DNA from: Cytophagales bacterium
GTDB lineage: Bacteria > Bacteroidota > Bacteroidia > Cytophagales > Spirosomataceae
Direction: 5' to 3'
DNA: 57,478 nucleotides
Assembly (NCBI GenBank): GCA_013298805.1
Contig: JAAFIU010000006.1
Coordinates: forward strand, 1 to 57,478
Positions within the stretch are counted from its first letter, which is position 1. Every line of letters starts with the position of its first letter. This document shows, piece after piece, positions 52,905 to 57,478 of the stretch. The position numbers and the translations under genes were made by a program. Below the pieces are notes generated by a model, which ran no database searches, was not told the DNA's origin, and saw only the letters and a program-made list of their open reading frames with translations.

Positions 52905-53400
52905 AGTTTTATTATTTAAGTGTTTTTTATCGTTTCTATTTTTAACAAATATGAATACTAAAATCATCAATCATTCATTTATGGCTGAAAAGTACCATAC
53001 TATTTTATAAAAATACCATTCTGTTTTTACTTAGAATATTCACATTTAAGATAATTTTTGTCTGCAAAAATTCAATAATGCAATTTGGTTTTGAAAACAC
53101 TTTGAATGGCATAAATAGACTATGTGTTTCTACTTATGCTCATTCGAGAAGAGGATTGGTACTTTTGGTAAAAAATATGGTACAATCAAACCATTATGAC
53201 TTTTGTTAGTATTTACCACTGTTAAATTTGTATTGAAAAAAAAGAATAAAAAATTGTACGATACAAAGATTACGATTTAACCCATTTTCACATTTAAGCT
53301 TCATTTCAAACACAGACTTTAAAAACATTAAATACTTAACCACTATTTTTTATCAATCCTTTTTAAACAATAACCATTTTCTAATTTTAATCTGTCAAGA
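52905..53400. other. 496-bp divergent regulatory region
   Basis: No gene is seen. AAAAGTACC (52988-52996) recurs inverted as GGTACTTTT (53159-53167). GTACCATA (52992-52999) recurs inverted as TATGGTAC (53176-53183). These paired sites lie between the alcohol dehydrogenase/quiC pair and the receptor and may bind a shared regulator. Confidence 0.5.
53203..53230 (+). promoter_or_regulatory. Promoter of the second TonB receptor
   Basis: TTG (53203-53205) and TAAATTTG (53223-53230) are 17 bp apart, a full match to the Bacteroidota consensus. The leader would be about 165 nt. Confidence 0.55.
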
Positions 53401-56400
53401 ATGAAAAGATTTACTACTCAATTATGGTTTCTTGCATTGATACTGTTAGTTGCTAACAATATCTTCGGACAAGGAACAAATGCCAGCATTTCTGGTAAAA
53501 TTAACGGCACTAATGGATTTTTACCTGGAGCAACCGTTTTATTGGTAAATACTTCAACGGGCTTTAAAACAGGAGCTGCTGCTAATGAAAGTGGCTTGTA
53601 TAATTTCAGAGAACTTCCATTAGGAGGTCCATACAAAATCACGGTGTCATTTATTGGTTATCAAGGGCAACAGCAAGAAGGTATTATGCTAAACTTGAGT
53701 GACCATATTACCCTTGATTTTAAATTGAAAGAAGGTAAAGAATTGGAAGAGGTTGTGATTGTGGCAAACAGCATGAAGTCAAGAACGGACAGATTGGGAA
53801 GTGCTTTGGCAATTACGGGCAAAACGATTTCTGTGATTCCTACACCAACTCGTAACTTCGAGCAATTGGCGTTCCTTTCGGGTCAATCAAACACTCCCGA
53901 AGTCGGACAGCGTAACTTAGGTGGTTTTGTATTAGCAGGTGGAAAAGGTGGAACGGGTGGTTTTACGGTTGATGGTGCCAACACTCGCCGTATGATGTTT
54001 GGAGCAACTTTGGACGGTGCAGCTTTCACAATTTCACAAGAAGCCATTCGTGAATTTGAAGTAGAAACGAATGATTACAGCGTTAAAAATGGTAGAAATA
54101 GTGGTGGTGTCGTGAAAGCTGTAACGAAATCTGGAACAAATACACTTCACGGTGGTGCTTGGTATTATGCGGGTGGTGGTTCACTTTCACAAGATAAAAG
54201 TGCCGTGGGTGCTCCACTTTCTTCTGTACCAACTCAGGGACAGTATGGTTTTACGTTGAGTGGTCCAATTATTAAAGATAAATTGTTTTTCTTTGGAGTT
54301 TTTGACCAATATAAAACATCTCCTTTGACTGACCCACGTACTCAATTATTCTTAGATTATGGCAATAGTACATTTGCAGGTGGAACTTCGGAAGCTAATA
54401 CTTTCTATGGTTATAATGAAGCTGATGCTCAAGCAGTTATTACAGCCGCAAAAGCAAAAGGATATGATGTTGGTGATGGCGTTGGCAACTTAGTGAAAGA
54501 TGCTACAACAACCAATATGTTTGGTAGAATTGACTGGAATATTAACAGCAAAAATACTTTTGCTATTCGTTACAATTATTTACGTTATGACTTGACTAAT
54601 GAAGGAAACTCAGGAAATGCCCTAAGTTTGACAACTCCTGTATTACCTTCTACCAGAGTTTGGGGTACAAATTCAGGAAACTATCCTTTCTTAAATTTGG
54701 AACATAGAGTGACAGCAGATTTACGTACAACTCTCAGTAACAAGGTATTAAACAAATTAATTGTTCAGTATATTACTTCTGACCGTGCTAATAATCCAAA
54801 AGATGTAACCCAAGAGCCACGTGTATATGTGGGCGTACCTGGGGCAAATGGTTTAGCAGGTGGTACTATTGCTTTTGGACAATTGACTTGGATTCCAGAA
54901 ATGATGCGTACCAGCAGTATTCAATTGATTGATGACATTACTTATAATGCTGATAATGGGGTTACTTGGACTTTTGGAACAAACAATCAGCTTTATTTCC
55001 AACAAGAACGTTTGGCTCACTGGACTGCCCCTGTGGTAGTGTATAACAACATTGCAGATTTGACTAATGACAAACCTTCTTTTTACCGTCAATTGGTATC
55101 TAATACACTTGATTTGAAGGCATTACAAACTTGGAATTTAGCTGAACTTGGAGCTTATGCAGAAGCCGCTTTCAACGTTGGAGATAACGTGAAAATTGAA
55201 GCAGGTTTACGTTGGGATATGTGGAAACAATTCGGAAATATGCCAACCCAAAATACTGCCTTACTTAATTCAAGTTTATTATGGCATGGAAGTCATTTAG
55301 ATAATACTTCTGGATTAAACACCAGCGTCATTCAACCACGTTTCAACCTTACTTGGGATATTACGGGTGACAAAACGGACATCTTTAAAATTGGTGGAGG
55401 TTTATTTGCTTCACCGATTTCTACGCAAGCCATTACACAATCGTTTTATAACGATGGAGTATCAACTAAACGGGTTGATTATACCAACAACGCCGATATT
55501 ATGGCAAACGTTGGAGCAGGTAATTTTGCAGACCCAAAAACATGGTTATCAGCAAAAATTAACCCAACGGGAGAAAAAGTACCAAGTACAGCAGCAAATA
55601 TCATTATGATGGACCCAAATTTCAAAATGCCAAGCACTTTGAGATTTAACTCAAGCTATACCCATTTCTTCGGCGACCGTTTTAAAGCAACTATTACTGG
55701 TTTTTATAACGTCGGATTCAATGATACTTATTGGGTAAATGCCAATAAAAAAGTTACAGGAACAAACCCTGTGGATGGTAGAGAAGTAATGGGGGTAGCC
55801 AATACAAATTTTGCCGATGTAATTGTACATACCAATGCCGACTGGAATTCAAGCTATGCAGCACTTCAATTAGACCTTTCGGCAAAATTGGGCAAAGATG
55901 GTTTAATCAACTTTACTTACACAACAGCAAGAGGTTCGGGCGTAACAACGTATTCTTCGGGCGGAACATTTGATGATGCTGAATTTGTAGGAGCAAATTA
56001 TTACGATAGATACAAAGGTTCTTATAATAATTCGTACCAAAACGGTGTGGGCGACAAAGTTGTATTAATTGTAGCATCTCCACAAATTAAAGGCTTTAGC
56101 TTAGGTTTAAACTTTACGGCGGCTCACCAAAAGAGATTTAACATCGTAACTACTGGAAACCCAAATAATGCCACAGATAGAGATTTGGCATATATTCCAA
56201 CATTGACACAAGAATACCAGACTCCATTAGCTAACGTAGCACAAGAAGTGAGAGATGTTCTTTTGCAAAGTCAAGGACAAATTTCAGGAGTTTATCAAGG
56301 CGTTTTCCCTTGGATGTACCAAACAAGTGCCAGTTTGTCAAAAAGAGTAATGATTGGCAAATATGGTGTAACTGTAAGAGCTGATATGTTCAACCTTCTG

Positions 56401-56595
56401 AATATGTTTAGTTATACAGCAGGTTATTACCAAAATATCAACGCATCGGGTGATGATTATTCAGCAGGACGTTACGTTAATTTATTCAACTGGAATTCAG
56501 CATCTTCAAAATACACAGTTGACCCAACTCAAGGTGGATACATTCGTGGAGGTTCGCCTTACAGTGTTCAATTGGGATTGAAAGTTGACTTTTAA
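53401..56595 (+). CDS. Large TonB-dependent receptor (Oar/SusC-like) without SusD
   Basis: The 1064-residue outer-membrane protein has a signal peptide ending near NIFGQ. A carboxypeptidase-like domain spans residues about 27-105 (ASISGKINGTNGFLPGATV). The plug domain follows (LEEVVIVANSMKSRTDRLG, then VDGANTRRMMFGATL and GRNSGGVVKAVTKSGTN) and then a long barrel ending SVQLGLKVDF. The text resembles the Oar-like receptors that combine a peptidase-regulatory domain with a barrel. No SusD-type lipoprotein follows, so it is not a standard SusCD pair. Divergence from the QuiC-type pair suggests uptake of quinate-like or phenolic compounds. It is followed by a clear terminator. Confidence 0.88.
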   Translation: MKRFTTQLWFLALILLVANNIFGQGTNASISGKINGTNGFLPGATVLLVNTSTGFKTGAAANESGLYNFRELPLGGPYKITVSFIGYQGQQQEGIMLNLSDHITLDFKLKEGKELEEVVIVANSMKSRTDRLGSALAITGKTISVIPTPTRNFEQLAFLSGQSNTPEVGQRNLGGFVLAGGKGGTGGFTVDGANTRRMMFGATLDGAAFTISQEAIREFEVETNDYSVKNGRNSGGVVKAVTKSGTNTLHGGAWYYAGGGSLSQDKSAVGAPLSSVPTQGQYGFTLSGPIIKDKLFFFGVFDQYKTSPLTDPRTQLFLDYGNSTFAGGTSEANTFYGYNEADAQAVITAAKAKGYDVGDGVGNLVKDATTTNMFGRIDWNINSKNTFAIRYNYLRYDLTNEGNSGNALSLTTPVLPSTRVWGTNSGNYPFLNLEHRVTADLRTTLSNKVLNKLIVQYITSDRANNPKDVTQEPRVYVGVPGANGLAGGTIAFGQLTWIPEMMRTSSIQLIDDITYNADNGVTWTFGTNNQLYFQQERLAHWTAPVVVYNNIADLTNDKPSFYRQLVSNTLDLKALQTWNLAELGAYAEAAFNVGDNVKIEAGLRWDMWKQFGNMPTQNTALLNSSLLWHGSHLDNTSGLNTSVIQPRFNLTWDITGDKTDIFKIGGGLFASPISTQAITQSFYNDGVSTKRVDYTNNADIMANVGAGNFADPKTWLSAKINPTGEKVPSTAANIIMMDPNFKMPSTLRFNSSYTHFFGDRFKATITGFYNVGFNDTYWVNANKKVTGTNPVDGREVMGVANTNFADVIVHTNADWNSSYAALQLDLSAKLGKDGLINFTYTTARGSGVTTYSSGGTFDDAEFVGANYYDRYKGSYNNSYQNGVGDKVVLIVASPQIKGFSLGLNFTAAHQKRFNIVTTGNPNNATDRDLAYIPTLTQEYQTPLANVAQEVRDVLLQSQGQISGVYQGVFPWMYQTSASLSKRVMIGKYGVTVRADMFNLLNMFSYTAGYYQNINASGDDYSAGRYVNLFNWNSASSKYTVDPTQGGYIRGGSPYSVQLGLKVDF

Positions 56596-57006
56596 AAATC
56601 TGTTAAGAGTGAAAATGAAACCCTAATGCGTTGTATTTATACATCACCGATTTAATCCATCGGTTGGTTGATTTGGATTCGCATTCTTTAAATCAACCAC
56701 ATTAGGTGTTTGTTTTTTTCGTAGCACATACTTTAGTCTGGTTGTACAACATACAGGCTACCCATTAAAAAAAGAGTACAATTCAAAATAAATATAAAAT
56801 CGGGTGATTTCTAAAATCACCCGATTTTTTTGGACAATACAGTGTCATTATTCTTAAATATAATTCCAAATTTGAGCAAGACATAATCCTTTACAAATAA
56901 ACAAATTAGGTCTTACTCAATTAGCTTATTTTTGTAAGGTAATTTTACGCAAAATAATATATTTGATAAGTTAGCATTAAAGAAGTATTAATCGTAGCAG
57001 CTAAAC
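56596..57006. other. 411-bp spacer after the receptor
   Basis: No gene is seen. It contains the terminator at 56797-56831 and a TATTTTTG element at 56927-56934 that could serve the downstream AraC fragment, without a clear -33 TTG. Confidence 0.5.
56797..56831 (+). terminator. Rho-independent terminator of the TonB receptor gene
   Basis: AAATCGGGTGATT pairs exactly with AATCACCCGATTT across a few bases and runs into a T tract. Confidence 0.8.
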
Positions 57007-57387
57007 ATGAAATTTGAAATCAAAAATTTTGGATTATACGGTCGAGAACAATCAACCGTTTCTGCTGATTTTCTAAATCTGGTTGCCATTGATTATAGCT
57101 GTCGAAAATATAATTGGGAAATAAAACCACATTTTCATAGTCATTTGTACCAATTTTTTTTCATAGAATCAGGCTCTGGTACATTAATTATCAATGAAAA
57201 ATTAAAGAAATTTTCGGGTCAAAATCTCATCATCATGCCCGAAAACAATCTTCACGGTTTTAAATTCAGTGATGACATTAAAGGCTATACTCTTTCGGTT
57301 TCGTCAGCCATTATTGATAAAATCACCATTAATGATAAAGCTTTATTACATGAAATTAGGGCAAACGCACGAGAATTAAATAATTAA
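57007..57387 (+). pseudogene. Truncated AraC regulator: sensing domain only
   Basis: The 126-residue frame matches the N-terminal cupin-like domain of the AraC regulator at 9806 (WEIKPHFHSHLYQFFF against WEITEHLHTDLIQVFI; MPENNLHGFKF against MIPANTLHGFVF). It stops before any helix-turn-helix, at LLHEIRANARELNN, and no HTH text is seen in other frames before the window ends about 90 bp later. It may be a decayed regulator or a stand-alone ligand-binding protein. Upstream it has a TAnnTTTG-like element, so expression is possible. The likely origin is loss of the 3' half of an AraC gene. Confidence 0.6.
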
Positions 57388-57478
57388 CTGTTTTAGGTAC
57401 TCAACATCAAAAGCGGCTTTTACTCTTCTTTTTTTTAGACTTAGTTTATCCTTATGCTCTGAAATAACTTGCAGAGCT
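57376..57478 (-). CDS. Possible C-terminal end of an unknown gene (runs off the window)
   Basis: An open minus-strand frame of 33 codons enters from the right edge and stops at 57376-57378, overlapping the AraC fragment by 12 bp. The text (SLKKRRVKAAFDVEYLKQL) looks protein-like, but nothing can be said of its family. It may have replaced the lost half of the AraC gene. Confidence 0.3.
   Translation of the reverse strand, partial: ALQVISEHKDKLSLKKRRVKAAFDVEYLKQLII

Noticed and set aside
18652-56595. A classical SusC/SusD polysaccharide utilisation locus
   Set aside because: Two TonB receptors are present, but neither is followed by a SusD lipoprotein, and no hybrid two-component or ECF-sigma/anti-sigma pair is seen.

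Overview
This is an AT-rich chromosomal window, almost certainly from a member of Bacteroidota and most likely of the order Cytophagales. The evidence is two large TonB-dependent receptors with N-terminal carboxypeptidase-like plug domains, many secreted glycoside hydrolases, promoters of the TTG-N17-20-TAnnTTTG type, few Shine-Dalgarno sites, and intergenic spaces full of perfect palindromes. I see no rRNA, tRNA, CRISPR array, insertion sequence or prophage gene. The window looks like a catabolic island for plant phenolics and their glycosides.

Region 1 (about 0.06-11.4 kb). A beta-barrel protein and a single-domain EamA transporter are followed by a complete protocatechuate branch of the beta-ketoadipate pathway. 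Its genes all lie on the minus strand in the order pcaH, pcaG, pcaB, pcaD-pcaC fusion, pobA, pcaI-pcaJ fusion, pcaF. They would convert 4-hydroxybenzoate to protocatechuate and on to succinyl-CoA and acetyl-CoA. A divergent AraC-type regulator at 9806 is the likely controller. A zinc-ribbon hypothetical protein closes the region.

Region 2 (12.0-25.4 kb). A histidinol-dehydrogenase-like enzyme, an SDR and a metal-dependent cyclase-family hydrolase precede a secreted GH3 glycosidase, a second AraC regulator and a TonB receptor. Then comes a tight group: a bicovalent berberine-bridge-type flavoprotein oxidase, a VOC protein, an MFS transporter and an SDR whose catalytic Tyr is replaced by His.

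Region 3 (25.6-38.7 kb). These are deglycosylation genes: GH1, a Dabb-domain protein, GH106 rhamnosidase, GH2, a small secreted protein, a NrtR-like Nudix regulator and GH78 rhamnosidase. A fragment identical in part to the 3' end of the GH106 gene lies upstream of GH78 and marks a lost second GH106 copy.

Region 4 (38.9-52.9 kb). This holds a PQQ dehydrogenase with a built-in cytochrome c domain, a CE1-like esterase, an SMP-30 lactonase-like protein and two SDRs. A likely meta-cleavage group follows: two-domain extradiol dioxygenase, C-C hydrolase-type alpha/beta hydrolase, FAD monooxygenase and FAH-family hydrolase. A convergent pair then encodes a 3-dehydroshikimate dehydratase/HPPD-like fusion (QuiC type) and a zinc alcohol dehydrogenase.

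Region 5 (53.4-57.5 kb). An Oar/SusC-like TonB receptor without a SusD partner, a truncated AraC sensor domain, and the end of an unknown minus-strand frame that runs off the window.

Working model (inference): rhamnosylated and glucosylated plant phenolics, such as flavonoid rhamnoglucosides and perhaps quinate esters, are imported through the two receptors. GH78/GH106 and GH1/GH3 remove the sugars. The aglycone is attacked by the flavoproteins, extradiol dioxygenase and C-C hydrolase. The phenolic ring fragments and quinate-derived 3-dehydroshikimate then converge on protocatechuate and the pca operon. The intergenic spaces also carry several families of sequence-diverged but perfectly base-paired hairpins, some of them showing clear covariation.
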